A stretch of 64,000 nucleotides of DNA from Liolophura sinensis (Eukaryota > Mollusca > Polyplacophora > Chitonida > Chitonidae), in the NCBI RefSeq assembly GCF_032854445.1, contig NC_088300.1, positions 71,520,984 through 71,584,983 on the forward strand, read 5' to 3'. Below, one piece after another: positions 25,901 through 37,457 of the stretch. A program made the position numbers and the translations under genes. Every line of letters begins with the position of its first letter. Positions within the stretch are counted from its first letter, which is position 1. Below the pieces are notes generated by a model. It was not told the DNA's origin. It did no database searches and worked only from the letters and a program-made list of their open reading frames with translations.

Positions 25901-25992
25901 TCAGGGGAATTTTCAACACCCATTACAGTTAGTTGTGACTTTAGTCCGATACGGATATAGATCGAAGAAAAGCAGTTGATATTCACATAGGT

Positions 25993-28545
25993 ATGGGACA
26001 ACGTGGTCTAATTGGAGTCCTCTTATTTCTGTACATATGCAATGCCCGAGCAGACATTGTAACACCGCCACCCCAAAATGACGACGCTGGATATGACGCT
26101 AGTTTGTACACGGAGGACGTCGGCTTTCGCCCACCACTGTGTCAACTAAAGGCGAACGTTAGTGATGCCAAAAAGTTCTTGCGACTGATGCTGTGGAAAA
26201 AAGCCGATTTTGCTTTCTTGCTGTTGAAAATTCCACCTACTGTCGCAGTTAAGTATAAGAAACACGTGTTTCTGCCTTACGTCTGGGTATGGACGACTTC
26301 TCTACCAGACAGTGGGTATCCTTTCCTGCGATTTCAGTATGATGCCGGAAAACTGTCTTTTGGTCTTTTAGATTTCTATACTTTACGTAATATTAAGCTG
26401 GAACTTGAACCACAGTCCCCAAACTGTTCATTACATTTCGGCGAGGTCAACACAACGACAGCTATAGCAACTGCTTTAGGAAACATGGCACTGGATAATT
26501 TCCCGCCTACCATGGAGCGGAATTACAGCCTGTTTTGTCACATTATTAAGCTTGACCCATTGGCTGACGGTCAACCATTGTTCTACGTTTATACTTATTT
26601 TGGCTACTGGCAGGACCCCACAGCTTATGTATGCTGCAACTTTTATCGTGAGCAGGGATCGTTTCGTCTGAATGTGAGGTGTAATGACAACCCCTTTGTG
26701 CTGACCGAGTGGCCAACGCTGTTTTATTTCTTAAGTGTTATTTTCTTCTTGTATTTGCCGCTTCCCTTAGCACGCATCTGTGATTATGTCACTGCGTCCC
26801 CTGGAAGCGCATTTTCCGGCCAGAGACCCAAAACCCAAGACTCATCGGATGTTGACGACACTGGTAATGAAGAAGTTCCTCTGCTAGATGGCGGTACTCA
26901 GAGTAGCAGGTCGGATTTAGAAGCCCACGATGAGATCTGGCTCTATCTGGGAATAGATAAACCAGTTAATTGGGCCTGTCTAATAGGAACACCTTTCAGG
27001 TGCATAGGGGATAGGTTTCCCATATATGTTAATAAATTACAGAGATTTGCTCTCTTTTCCATTTTGATTCCATTACCCGTGTATATTAAGATTGTGTACT
27101 ACACGTTAAAGGGCACATTTTCCACAAACGCGCGTGTAAGAGCCGGGATACCAGTTGGTTTTTTGAGCATTCCATACGGACTTCGCCTGAGTGCTGGTAA
27201 CTGGCTGACAAGCCTCGGTGGACCAACTGTCGTGCTGGCCATTTACCTCACAGTAGGACAGATTTGCATATGTGCTCCCAGGGACATATCTGCCCTTTTC
27301 ATGTCCGTGTTTAAAAGAAGGCCAGGTAATCTAAGACGGGGAGATAACCTAAGAACGCTGTTGTCGCTGGACTTATCTGCCATAGAACATTTCGGGGCTG
27401 TTCAGCTTTGTGACAAGAGGTCACACAAGCTCGTCTGCACTCTCATGCTTGGAAATCTCTACACTCTTCTGAATCCAACATTTTGGAAATTTGTTTTCAC
27501 CTTTGTCACAGATAGATTTAAGACATGGTTCAAACCCCAAGACCGTTACCGCCTCGTCACTGTCATACTGGCCATGTTGTATGCAGTACTGTGTTTTATT
27601 GAAGTTACTCTGTCCATTGTGTATTATGGATGCCCCACTATCTTTTACTGGGTGAACTTGGCGAAAGCGTACATACGTCATTACGCTTTACGCAGTAAGT
27701 TTAAAGTTGTGTTAACTCCTTTTGTTCTTGTGTGTTTGCTTTTCACGTATTATGCCTTTTTTCTTATATTTATACGGGGAATGTTTTTCGTATTGTCCTC
27801 TATTAATCATACGTATATAGGGATTATCATTTATCCGAGTGTTGCTCTTGGTTTTGTCATTGGTGTCGGTACAATGCTTCTATATATAGGGACTAGCTCT
27901 CAGAAACTAATCGACTCTTATTTGCACATGCTCCATGAGCTTGTCGACATTAGTATACAGATGCAAAACTCCAGAGAAACAGAACAGGTTGCAAAAATCG
28001 AAAACAATACCATAGTCTTAAGAAACGTTGACGGGAGATGGATTCAAACATTGGATATTAACGAAATGACCATACATTTTACCAGTGAACAACGACAGGT
28101 TCTTTCGCTAGCTCAACCTGTTCTAAATGCATACACACGACAACTGAGGAAAGTGCCTCAATACGTTCGCTGGCGTGGAGAATATCCGGGAATTCCCGCC
28201 AAGCTGTTCTATCATGTGATGGAGAAACACCAGCCCCTGCGCGTCGCTGTGTTTACCTTCGTGGTTGAATTTTCGGCCTTTTTACTTGTTGTGGCTTCTG
28301 TGGTGAGCTTGATCATAGAATTCGATCGTGTCAGTAGTTTTACACTTCCGGCTCAGGTAGTGACAGCCATTGCGCTAACCGTGTTGCCCAAACTGAATGC
28401 TTTCCTGATATCGCCCATGGAGAGTCGCATCCAGAATGAAATTAAAGCAAACAGACTGAAAATAACAGTGAAGCAGTTCTACCACCGGAATCCGAACACG
28501 ATCCACGCTGAAAAGACACGGCGTTTGTACTCTGATCTCTCGTGA
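25993..28545 (+). CDS. Multi-pass membrane protein, unrecognised family (paralogue A)
   Basis: An uninterrupted 850-residue frame with no introns. Residues 1-20 form a signal peptide ending NARA, which is why this ATG is chosen. Residues 21-237 look extracellular, with six cysteines (50, 145, 182, 214, 215, 230) and N-glycosylation sequons at 55, 144, 153 and 177. About nine hydrophobic segments follow, roughly at 239-262, 352-372, 405-427, 480-505, 518-545, 572-600, 607-633, 749-775 and 783-806. The loop 265-350 carries an acidic dileucine sorting motif, EEVPLL (293-298). A soluble domain at 634-748 ends in RWRGEYPGIPAKLF and EKHQPLR. All of these motifs recur in the distant paralogue at 61909. 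I cannot name the family or a function. A channel, transporter or receptor would all fit. It is about 97.6% identical to paralogue B. Confidence 0.9.
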   Translation: MGQRGLIGVLLFLYICNARADIVTPPPQNDDAGYDASLYTEDVGFRPPLCQLKANVSDAKKFLRLMLWKKADFAFLLLKIPPTVAVKYKKHVFLPYVWVWTTSLPDSGYPFLRFQYDAGKLSFGLLDFYTLRNIKLELEPQSPNCSLHFGEVNTTTAIATALGNMALDNFPPTMERNYSLFCHIIKLDPLADGQPLFYVYTYFGYWQDPTAYVCCNFYREQGSFRLNVRCNDNPFVLTEWPTLFYFLSVIFFLYLPLPLARICDYVTASPGSAFSGQRPKTQDSSDVDDTGNEEVPLLDGGTQSSRSDLEAHDEIWLYLGIDKPVNWACLIGTPFRCIGDRFPIYVNKLQRFALFSILIPLPVYIKIVYYTLKGTFSTNARVRAGIPVGFLSIPYGLRLSAGNWLTSLGGPTVVLAIYLTVGQICICAPRDISALFMSVFKRRPGNLRRGDNLRTLLSLDLSAIEHFGAVQLCDKRSHKLVCTLMLGNLYTLLNPTFWKFVFTFVTDRFKTWFKPQDRYRLVTVILAMLYAVLCFIEVTLSIVYYGCPTIFYWVNLAKAYIRHYALRSKFKVVLTPFVLVCLLFTYYAFFLIFIRGMFFVLSSINHTYIGIIIYPSVALGFVIGVGTMLLYIGTSSQKLIDSYLHMLHELVDISIQMQNSRETEQVAKIENNTIVLRNVDGRWIQTLDINEMTIHFTSEQRQVLSLAQPVLNAYTRQLRKVPQYVRWRGEYPGIPAKLFYHVMEKHQPLRVAVFTFVVEFSAFLLVVASVVSLIIEFDRVSSFTLPAQVVTAIALTVLPKLNAFLISPMESRIQNEIKANRLKITVKQFYHRNPNTIHAEKTRRLYSDLS

Positions 28546-29065
28546 AAGATAAGCCTCAATCTACACACAGAAACCGGAACTCAGCTGGATAACTCACATA
28601 GATGTGATGACTGAATCTAAGGCAAACTGCAGACCTAGGGTCGTTCTGAAATAATTTTGTACTTTTTAAACTCTTTTACATATTATGGACTTTATTTAGT
28701 TATTATCTTTTCAATTCAGACAAAAGCGGTCAGTCGAGGCCTTACGACGTCATATTATGTTCATATTCATACATGTATTGATTTATACCTGTTTACCGAG
28801 GCATTCACCGCTAATGGTGACAGTACCCGCCTCGTAGTCGCTAGCCCCAGGATCAAACCTGGGTCGAGTCATATCAAAAGAACTGACTCCATATATCAGC
28901 AACATTTAATGATGGTTACGATATAACAGGTTCAAATATGTCTAAATGATGTGTGTAACATTTTCGCCACTGACGTTTTGTTTTGTACAATGTACTGTGT
29001 TGAGTTTATGTTGTATACAACAAAAGATTATATCTTTTTGTGCACTACTATGTTGAGTTTATTTT
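28546..29065. other. 3' flank of paralogue A
   Basis: No gene. 28795-28880 holds a tRNA-like scrap (CCAGGATCAAACCTGGGTCG and on to TCATATCAAA) resembling the head of SINE family 2. It recurs at 36745-36828. No close AATAAA follows the stop codon; the first obvious one is in the SINE tail near 29306. Confidence 0.4.
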
Positions 29066-29312
29066 GGTTAGCGCGCTGGCCCAGCGTAATGACCCAGAGG
29101 CCTTTCACCAATGCGGTCGCTGTGAGTGCAAGTCCAGCTCATGCTAGCTTCCTCTCCGGCAGTAAGTGGGAAGGCTTTCCAGCAACCTGTGGATGGTCGT
29201 GTGTTTCCCCCGGGCTGTGCCCGGTTTCCTCCCACCATAATCCTGGCCGCCGCAGTATAAGTGAAATATTTTTGAGTACGGCGTAAAACACCAATCAAAT
29301 AAGAAATAAATT
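29066..29312 (+). mobile_element. SINE family 1, near full-length (copy A)
   Basis: Runs from a GGTTAGCGCGCTGGCCCAGC head through GTGAGTGCAAGTCCAG (B-box region), CTTCCTCTCCGGC and GGATGGTCGTG to GGCGTAAAACACCAATCAAA plus an AAATAAA tail. The identical insertion is present in copy B, so it predates the duplication. Confidence 0.9.
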
Positions 29313-29506
29313 TTGTATACCACAAAAGATTATATCCTCTTGTGCACTACTGTGTTGGGAATCATTTTGCTATTTTTGTTTTTGATATAATTTTCAATTT
29401 GATGTGTTATTTTTGCTACGTTATACCAGTAGCAATCGCCACTTGTTTGTTCCGTGTTCTCGTAAACTTTCATCTCTCAGATGATACTCCACGTTAACTG
29501 AACGGT

Positions 29507-29635
29507 TAGGTTGCCCTCCACACCCCTCCATCCCCGGGCTTTGTCCGGTTCACTCCAAACATAAGCATGGCCGCCGTCATATAAATATTCTCGAGTACGG
29601 CGTAAAACACCAATCAAGTAAATGAATAATTATTT
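29507..29635 (+). mobile_element. SINE family 1 fragment (copy B)
   Basis: Counterpart of the fragment at 21445-21572, with the same truncation and only scattered base changes. Confidence 0.7.
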
Positions 29636-29937
29636 CAGTAATATAATAGCTGTATCACCCTGCCGACATAATTATAGCGCTGCCTCAATGAAGCGCCATG
29701 CCAATGACACCGGACCAGCACCCACTCACATTATGCTGTAAGGGTGGTGTAAGTGTGTACGTGGTGCATTATTACATTTGTCTATATATTCAGTAGTTTG
29801 GGAGTGTTTACAGTGAAACCCTGAGTCTGTGGAGATTTGTCTGTATGGCGTGAACAGGGAAAACTGTGAAATCAGAAATACTACTGCCGATATATTTTGC
29901 ATACTTTTAGATATTGTTGTGTTCTGTATAATAATCT

Positions 29938-30304
29938 GAAGTGAAAACACCGTGTTGACCGTTAGTTCTTCTCTTTATTGGGCAGTCCGGTTTGTGAGTC
30001 ATTATAACTACCTAATCAGAATATTTTACGTACAATACATTCAGAGTCAGATATATATATAATATAGTTCAATTTAAATACCTGTATCCTCGAAGTTCAT
30101 GTCAATAAATCTGATAACACAGAGGTATAATTATATTTATCATTTTCGTGCTGAGCTACAAACTTACCTGAAGGGAAAACACCGTGTTGACCGTTAGTTC
30201 TTCTCTTTATTGGGAAGTCCGGTTTGTAAGTAAAGTGTTCACTGCTGGCTGTCCTTTTAAAGACACAGAGAACAGTTGTCAACCACGACGTGTTCCCTTC
30301 AGGT
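29938..30304. repeat. Direct repeat and foldback element (copy B)
   Basis: Counterpart of 21877-22242: two GAAAACACCGTGTTGACC blocks, the second pairing with CGTGTTCCCTTCAGG. Confidence 0.5.
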
Positions 30305-33300
30305 TACGCTTGTGTTGTGTTCCCTGTGGTGACCTAATCTCCAATCAGCGTCTGACTGGACATGGTAACCATAGGACTACTGATTGTTAGACAAAACTCA
30401 AATTAAGGCGAAGCCTGCAGTTTGCACTGGTTTCCACAATGTATCTAATAAATCTTACTCATCTAGCATGACAAGTAATACACACTTATTCCTACATCTT
30501 TGTTAAAAATAAGACCATATTAGTATATAAAAATACAAAATTAACTCGTATGTGTATACCCACATATGAACATACAATAATTCTTTACCTTAATACAATA
30601 TAAAATACATAGTAGACACCCATATGAAATCTAATAACCTAACTGGTAACATATGTACATGCATAATTCATTCACATATGGATATAAACATAAAGCCATA
30701 CAATAATTCTTTACATTAATGCAAATATAAAATACATAATTGACACCATATGAAAATCTAGTAACAATAGTCTTTAATATCAATTAGACAATCTTTTTAG
30801 TTTATGTATACTTCATGTGTACAATACAACAATATTTTACCGATCGTGCTTTCAATAAGGCATCACCGAGAAAACAGGAAGTGGTGAATTGCGCCGTACG
30901 TACACTATATAGTGAGATTATATTTATCGTTCCCGTAGATGTTGCCAAGATATCTATAGCTCCAGTTCAAACTAAATTGACATACAGGGAACAGCAGATT
31001 CAGGAAGTTTCAAATAAATAAGTCATGTGCCGTTTAATAGTGTGTGATAGACTTGTCACATGTTTATAGCGTCACAAGCTCATATAGTATGGTGTAATCG
31101 AAAACAAAAGTGAAATGCGAAATAACTTTTCAGACATGCACAATTCTTAATAACTGGAAACAAATAGCGAAGAAATTGCTGAACTATAAGTTACAGTAAA
31201 ACACTGTCCCAACACAGGTTTATATATAATGACTTATTTTTTTTTTTTTTTTTGTTGATTTTCATCGCCATTCTCATGAATTTTTTAATCACTTACTGGT
31301 GGTCAGTTGTATTAGTTGGGGGAAATAAGGTTGCACAGCGTAAACTACAGAAATTTGGAAAGTTACTGACTAACTTTCCTTCGTGTGACGTGCATATATT
31401 CACAGCACATATATTGGTAGAAGACAGCTGGTCTTCATTGATCTGCGCAAGCGTTCATACGAGTGTCGGCACTCGTTTATAGTCACCAGGGTTCCATGAA
31501 ACAATGAAAATGGAAGAAGGTAAAAAAATTGCTGTCCTCGGTTGGAATTGAACCCTTGCCTCGTATGTCCTCTAGACTGAAAACATGCGATTCATTTTTG
31601 TTTTGAAAATATATGTATTAACCAGAGTTCTGGACACAGGCCTACTTTACACCTCGGTCACGACCCACTCCTCATAAGAAAATTAGATTTTCCTGTACTG
31701 ACACATGTAGGCCTGTAGGCCTACAACGGTGCAGCGAACATACACTTCATAGTTTTATAGTTCAACATTGGTTGCACAGGATATGTGAACGTATGTTTTC
31801 ACACTGCCATACGTGATTCCGTCGACCTTAAAATAGACTGCATGACATTTGCTTCAGTACTATTCTCCTAGGCCATCATTTAACCTTCCTTTTATAATAC
31901 TTATGGCCTAACTGTTAAACATTTATTCAACTTATGCAATCAAACAAATAATCTGTTAAATTTAATAGCAAGTCTGTTGTATGAGTGACGCTAGAATGTA
32001 TTCTGCTATTGCAGCAGATTGTTCTTTTAAATATAACACACACACTGATTCAACATAAATATTCTATTTAACAGAATATGATGTTGATTAGGTCAGAATA
32101 TTGTGTTATTATAACACAATACATTCTAGCATCACTCAGATAACAAACATTCTGTTAAAATGAACAGATTATTTTTTTGAGCGTAGGCTTGGTACCCTCC
32201 TGACTGATTACAGAGGAATTATAGGATGTGTTTTGTGGGAACTATATCCGACTGCCTAGGTGTATTTACATTATTAAACAGGCCATTAAAACATCATATG
32301 ACCGCATGGTTTCATTCAAAGTTATTGGTACAGCTATATAACCTGTTGTGTGAATAGGCCAGTCTCTCCCGATCACGGAAGTAGGCCTGCACCAGTGCAC
32401 TCTTGTATGACAAATCTTAATTGTCACTCACAACACCGACAGGAAATTCCGAGAGAATTTTTTGTAATATGTGCACGAGGTAAAAAAAAAATTAAACATT
32501 GCATATAGGAAGCGTTCGCCCTCACTCCCTCCTCAACTCTAATTGCGTGAACCCTTGAACCCAGTTGGCTGTCCTATAATTTAGAAAGGCCAGTAAATCT
32601 GCATGTTGCATGTAGATATAAACCATATCTTTTTTATTAACATTTTAAAAATTTATTCTAAGAAAATGAAAATGCGTATATATAGTTGCATAGAATAACT
32701 TATTCATGTAAGCCTGCTGATGAAGGTTGATGTTATGTTGTTGACACAGCCGCTCATAAAATATATAAGAACTTGAAGTTAAATAACTTTTACCCGAAAT
32801 ACTAAGTAAAGTTGATGAGATGTGGTACTGTCCAACAGTATGAAGATTATTTTCAGTGGGAAGAAGTTATATCAGCCACACATGAAACTTCAATTTGTAC
32901 TCAAAACTTAATGTGTACTATTTTGTACACATTGTTTGTGTAGCTCGCGTGTATATATCACGAGTACACCATGTGGTACACATTTTCAGGATAGGTACAC
33001 AAACAATATGATACACGTTTTGTATGTGTTTTACACCACATTGCTTTTGGGGAGTAGAAGATCGCTTTAAGTGGGTAATGGGAAGAATTATTTTGAAATC
33101 AAATTACTACCGGTAACATTTATTCTCAAATCAGAAAGCACGACACATACTAAGGTGAGTTACAGGAATAAGCAGCGGGTGTCATTCTCGCTTTGATTTC
33201 AGATGTATAGGGCTGACGTTTGCAGGTTAATAAGGAGGCCCACTGTGTATCGATTTGTTTTCCCTTTCTTTTTCCGCCTTCATCAGGCTCCGCTAGACAC

Positions 33301-33836
33301 GCCCTTTCCTGCGCTCTGTGCAGCATTCACCTAACATCTGCCTTCGTTCTCTCCAGTACAACTACGTTATATATATAGGCTCCTTACAGCTTTTATCATA
33401 CAGCTTTCGGATTCACTTGAATAAAAAGTTTGAATAATTGGGTTTAATGTCTCACTGCAAATGTTTCAGCCATATCCAGTGGAGTAAACCTGGACACAAC
33501 TGTAAGGCACCAGGGAACACTGAAAAACGCTTGGATTCATTTCAATATAGCTATACATATGTAGCTGGCTGTGTGTATGGCTAAAACAAGTTAGTGGGAA
33601 CACCGTCCTTAGAATGCCATTATATACTAACGCCAGGACTGACGCAAAAAACAACTACTACAAAAATAAGGTAATATACTGTATAATTGGTTCTAACCAG
33701 TTTTATATCCTTCCGATTTCAGGGCCCCAATGTCATATTAAAGGGAAACAAACTTATTGCGGTACTTCCTCTTCCAATGTGAGCGCTGAAGGGTTATAGG
33801 TCATCTAGGGTCTAAACTGCCTGTCTGTTTCATTGT
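30305..33836. other. Non-coding part of copy B
   Basis: No gene. Contains the counterparts of the copy A repeats: T tract at 31228-31245, tRNA-like scrap at about 31520-31580, MITE at about 31942-32184 and the GTACAC hairpin at about 32896-33035. Confidence 0.45.
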
Positions 33837-33844
33837 TATATAAG
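33837..33844 (+). promoter_or_regulatory. TATA box of the copy B gene
   Basis: TATATAAG, 93 bases before the ATG at 33937, at the same spacing as in copy A. Confidence 0.5.
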
Positions 33845-33936
33845 TCAGGGGAATTTTCAACACCCATTACAGTTAGTTGTGACTTTAGTCCGATATGGAT
33901 ATAGATCGAAGCAAAGCAGTTGATATTCACATAGGT

Positions 33937-36489
33937 ATGGGGCAACGTGGTCTAATTGGAGTCCTCTTATTTCTGTACATATGCAATGCCCGAGCAGACA
34001 TTGTAACACCACCACCCCAAAATGACGACGCTGGATATGACGCTAGTTTGTACACGGAGGACGTCGGCTTTCGCCCACCACTGTGTCAACTAAAGGCGAA
34101 CGTTAGTGATGCCAAAAAGTTCTTGCGACTGATGCTGTGGAAAAAAGCCGATTTTGCTTTCTTGCGGTTGAAAATTCCACCTACTGTCGCAGTTAAGTAT
34201 GAGAAACACGTGTTTCTGCCTTACGTCTGGGTATGGACGACTTCTCTACCAGACAGTGGGTACCCTTTCCTGCGATTTCAGCATGATGCCGGAAAACTGT
34301 CTTTTGGTCTTTTAGATTTCTATACTTTACGTAATATTAAGTTGGGACTTGAACCACAGTCCCCAAACTGCTCATTACATTTCGGCGAGGTCAACACAAC
34401 GACAGCTATAGCAACTGCTTTAGGAAACATGGCACTGGATAATTTCCCGCCTACCATGGAGCGGAATTACAGCCTGTTTTGTCACATTATTAAGCTTGAC
34501 CCATTGGCTGACGGTCAACCATTGTTCTACGTTTATACTTATTTTGGCTACTGGCAGGACCCCACAGCTTATGTATGCTGCAACTTTTATCGTGAGCAGG
34601 GATCGTTTCGTCTGAATGTGAGGTGTAATGACAACCCCTTTGTGCTGACCGAGTGGCCAACGCTGTTTTATTTCTTAAGTGTTATTTTCTTCTTGTATTT
34701 GCCGCTTCCCTTAGCACGCATCTGTGATTATGTCACTGCGTCCCCTGGAAGCGCATTTTCCGGCCAGAGACCCAAAACCCAAGACTCATCGGATGTTGAC
34801 GACACTGGTAATGAAGAAGTCACTCTGCTAGATGGCGGTACTCAGAGTAGCAGGTCGGATTTAGAAGCCCACGATGAGATCTGGCTCTATCTGGGAATAG
34901 ATAAACCAGTTAATTGGGTCTGTCTAATAGGAACACCTTTCAGGTGCATAGGGGATAAGTTTCCCATGTATGTTAATAAATTACAGAGATTTGCTCTCTT
35001 TTCCATTTTGATTCCATTACCTGTGTATATTAAGATTGTGTACTACACGTTAAAGGGCACATTTTCCACAAACGCGCGTATAAGAGCCGGGATACCAGTT
35101 GGTTTTTTGAGCATTCCATACGGACTTCGCCTGAGTGCTGGTAACTGGCTGACAAGCCTCGGTGGACCAACTGCCGTGCTGGCCATTTACCTCACAATAG
35201 GACAGATTTGCATATGTGCTCCCAGGGACATATCTGCCCTTTTTATGTCCGTGTTTAAAAGAAGGCCAGGTAATCTAAGACGGGGAGATAACCTAAGAAC
35301 GCTGTTGTCGCTGGACTTATCTGCCATAGAACATTTCGGGGCTGTTCAGCTTTGTGACAAGAGGTCACACAAGCTCGTCTGCACTCTCATGCTTGGAAAT
35401 CTCTACACTCTTCTGAATCCAACATTTTGGAAATTTGTTTTCACCTTTGTCACAGATAGATTTAAGACATGGTTCAAGCCCGAAGACCGTTACCGCCTCG
35501 TCACTGTCATATTGGCCATGTTGTATGCAGTACTGTGTTTTATTGAAGTTACTCTGTCCATTGTGTATTATGGATGTCCCACTATCTTTTACTGGGTTAA
35601 CTTGGCGAAAGCGTTCATACGTCATTACGCTTTACGTAGTAAGTTTAAAGTTGTGTTAACTCCTTTTGTTCTTGTGTGTTTGCTTTTCACGTATTATGCC
35701 TTTTTTCTTATATTTATACGGGGAATGTTTTTCGTATTGTCCTCTATTAATCATACGTATATAGGGATTATCATTTATCCGAGTGTTGCTCTTGGTTTTG
35801 TCATTGGCGTCGGTACAATGCTTCTATATATAGGGACTAGCTCTCAGAAACTAATCGACTCTTATTTGCTCATACTCCATGAGCTTGTCGACATTAGTAT
35901 ACAGATGCAAAACTCCAGAGAAACAGAACAGGTTGCAAAAATCGAAAACAATACCATAGTCTTGAGAAACGTTGACGGGAGATGGATTCAAACATTGGAT
36001 ATTAACGAAATGACCATACATTTTACCAGTGAACAGCGACAGGTTCTTTCGCTAGCTCAGCCTGTTCTAAATGCATACACACGACAACTGAGGAAAGTGC
36101 CTCAATACGTTCGCTGGCGTGGAGAATATCCGGGAATTCCCGCCAAGCTGTTCTATCATGTGATGGAGAAACACCAGCCCCTGCGCGTCGCTGTGTTTAC
36201 CTTCGTGGTTGAATTTTCGGCCTTTTTACTTGTTGTGGCTTCTCTGGTGAACTTGATCATAAAATTCGATCGTGTCAGTAGTTTTACACTTCCGGCTCAG
36301 GTAGTGACAGCCATTGCGCTGACCGTGTTGCCCAAACTGAATGCTTTCCTGATATCGCCCATGGAGAATCGCATCCAAAACGAAATTAAAGCAAACAGAC
36401 TGAAAATAACTGTGAAGCAGTTCTACCACCGGAATTCGAACACGATCCACGCTGAAAAGACACGGCGTTTGTACTCTGATCTCTCGTGA
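33937..36489 (+). CDS. Multi-pass membrane protein, unrecognised family (paralogue B)
   Basis: 850 residues, the same length and layout as paralogue A: signal peptide, cysteine-containing N-terminal domain with four N-glycosylation sequons, about nine membrane segments and a cytosolic-looking domain with RWRGEYPGIP. I count about 20 substitutions, including L77R, K89E, E137G, P296T inside the EEVxLL motif (which still fits), H645L, M646I, S772N and E776K, with no stops or indels. An in-frame ATG 14 codons upstream (33895) exists only here; copy A has ACG. I prefer 33937 because the signal peptide starts there and both copies share it. Both copies remaining open suggests both are, or recently were, under constraint. 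Confidence 0.88.
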   Translation: MGQRGLIGVLLFLYICNARADIVTPPPQNDDAGYDASLYTEDVGFRPPLCQLKANVSDAKKFLRLMLWKKADFAFLRLKIPPTVAVKYEKHVFLPYVWVWTTSLPDSGYPFLRFQHDAGKLSFGLLDFYTLRNIKLGLEPQSPNCSLHFGEVNTTTAIATALGNMALDNFPPTMERNYSLFCHIIKLDPLADGQPLFYVYTYFGYWQDPTAYVCCNFYREQGSFRLNVRCNDNPFVLTEWPTLFYFLSVIFFLYLPLPLARICDYVTASPGSAFSGQRPKTQDSSDVDDTGNEEVTLLDGGTQSSRSDLEAHDEIWLYLGIDKPVNWVCLIGTPFRCIGDKFPMYVNKLQRFALFSILIPLPVYIKIVYYTLKGTFSTNARIRAGIPVGFLSIPYGLRLSAGNWLTSLGGPTAVLAIYLTIGQICICAPRDISALFMSVFKRRPGNLRRGDNLRTLLSLDLSAIEHFGAVQLCDKRSHKLVCTLMLGNLYTLLNPTFWKFVFTFVTDRFKTWFKPEDRYRLVTVILAMLYAVLCFIEVTLSIVYYGCPTIFYWVNLAKAFIRHYALRSKFKVVLTPFVLVCLLFTYYAFFLIFIRGMFFVLSSINHTYIGIIIYPSVALGFVIGVGTMLLYIGTSSQKLIDSYLLILHELVDISIQMQNSRETEQVAKIENNTIVLRNVDGRWIQTLDINEMTIHFTSEQRQVLSLAQPVLNAYTRQLRKVPQYVRWRGEYPGIPAKLFYHVMEKHQPLRVAVFTFVVEFSAFLLVVASLVNLIIKFDRVSSFTLPAQVVTAIALTVLPKLNAFLISPMENRIQNEIKANRLKITVKQFYHRNSNTIHAEKTRRLYSDLS

Positions 36490-37210
36490 AAGATAAGCCT
36501 CAATCTACACACAGAAACCGGAACTCAGCTGGATAACTCACATAGATGTGATGACTGAATCTAAGGCAAACTGCAGACCTAGGGTCGTTCTGAAATAATT
36601 TTGTACTTTTTAAACTCTTTTACATATTATGGACTTTATTTAGTTATTATCTTTTCAATTCAGACAAAAGCGGTCAGTCGAGGCCTTACGACGTCATATT
36701 ATGTTCATATTCATACATGTATTGATTTATACCTGTTTACCGAGGCATTCACCGCTAATGGTGACAGTACCCGCCTCGTAGTCGCTAGCCCCAGGATCAA
36801 ACCTGGGTCGAGTCATATCAAAGGATTTAAATACGGTACTTGTTGTTGCCTCATTTATTTATTATCTCGTTCTGTGCACGAAATTTACCTGTGTTCAGGA
36901 TAAGAGCTCTTACATTTTGCATCGCGGGGAGTTAATTAACTTTGGTTACTGTAAATACGCACATTTAAGAAAGCTTGGTGGAACAACGTCAATGTTAAAC
37001 TGTCTTAGCGGTGTAAAATCAAAAGAACTGACTCCATATATCAGCAACATTTAATGATGGTTACGTTATAACAGGTTCAAATATGTCTAAATGATGTGTG
37101 TAACATTTTCGCCACTGACGTTTTGTTTTGTACAATGTACTGTGTTGAGTTTATGTTGTATACAACAAAAGATTATATCTTTTTGTGCACTACTATGTTG
37201 AGTTTATTTT

Positions 37211-37457
37211 GGTTAGCGCGCTGGCCCAGCGTAATGACCCAGAGGCCTTTCACCAATGCGGTCGCTGTGAGTGCAAGTCCAGCTCATGCTAGCTTCCTCT
37301 CCGGCAGTAAGTGGGAAGGCTTTCCAGCAACCTGTGGATGGTCGTGTGTTTCCCCCGGGCTGTGCCCGGTTTCCTCCCACCATAATCCTGGCCGCCGCAG
37401 TATAAGTGAAATATTTTTGAGTACGGCGTAAAACACCAATCAAATAAGAAATAAATT
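37211..37457 (+). mobile_element. SINE family 1, near full-length (copy B)
   Basis: Counterpart of 29066-29312 with the same ends, including the GCGTAAAACACCAATCAAA end and the AAATAAA tail. Confidence 0.9.

Larger units (their letters stand above)
21353..29414 (+). repeat. Tandem segmental duplication, copy A
   Basis: The segment starting GCTACGTTATACCAGTAGC at 21353 recurs at 29415. Similarity runs through the whole copy, including the 850-codon gene, SINEs and MITEs. Copy A ends where copy B begins, with the join GTTATTTTT/GCTACG. Compared with copy B it lacks a 201-base piece near 28873, between two ATCAAA words in B, and it has about 120-130 extra bases near 23855-23982. An uncollapsed haplotype in the assembly is an alternative to a true duplication. 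Confidence 0.9.

Noticed and set aside
27421-27681. 86-codon minus frame inside paralogue A (and 35365-35625 in B)
   Set aside because: It is an antisense shadow of the membrane-protein gene.
28951-29286. 111-codon plus-strand frame, with an identical one at 37096-37431
   Set aside because: More than half of it is SINE family 1 sequence; conservation between the copies reflects the segmental duplication.
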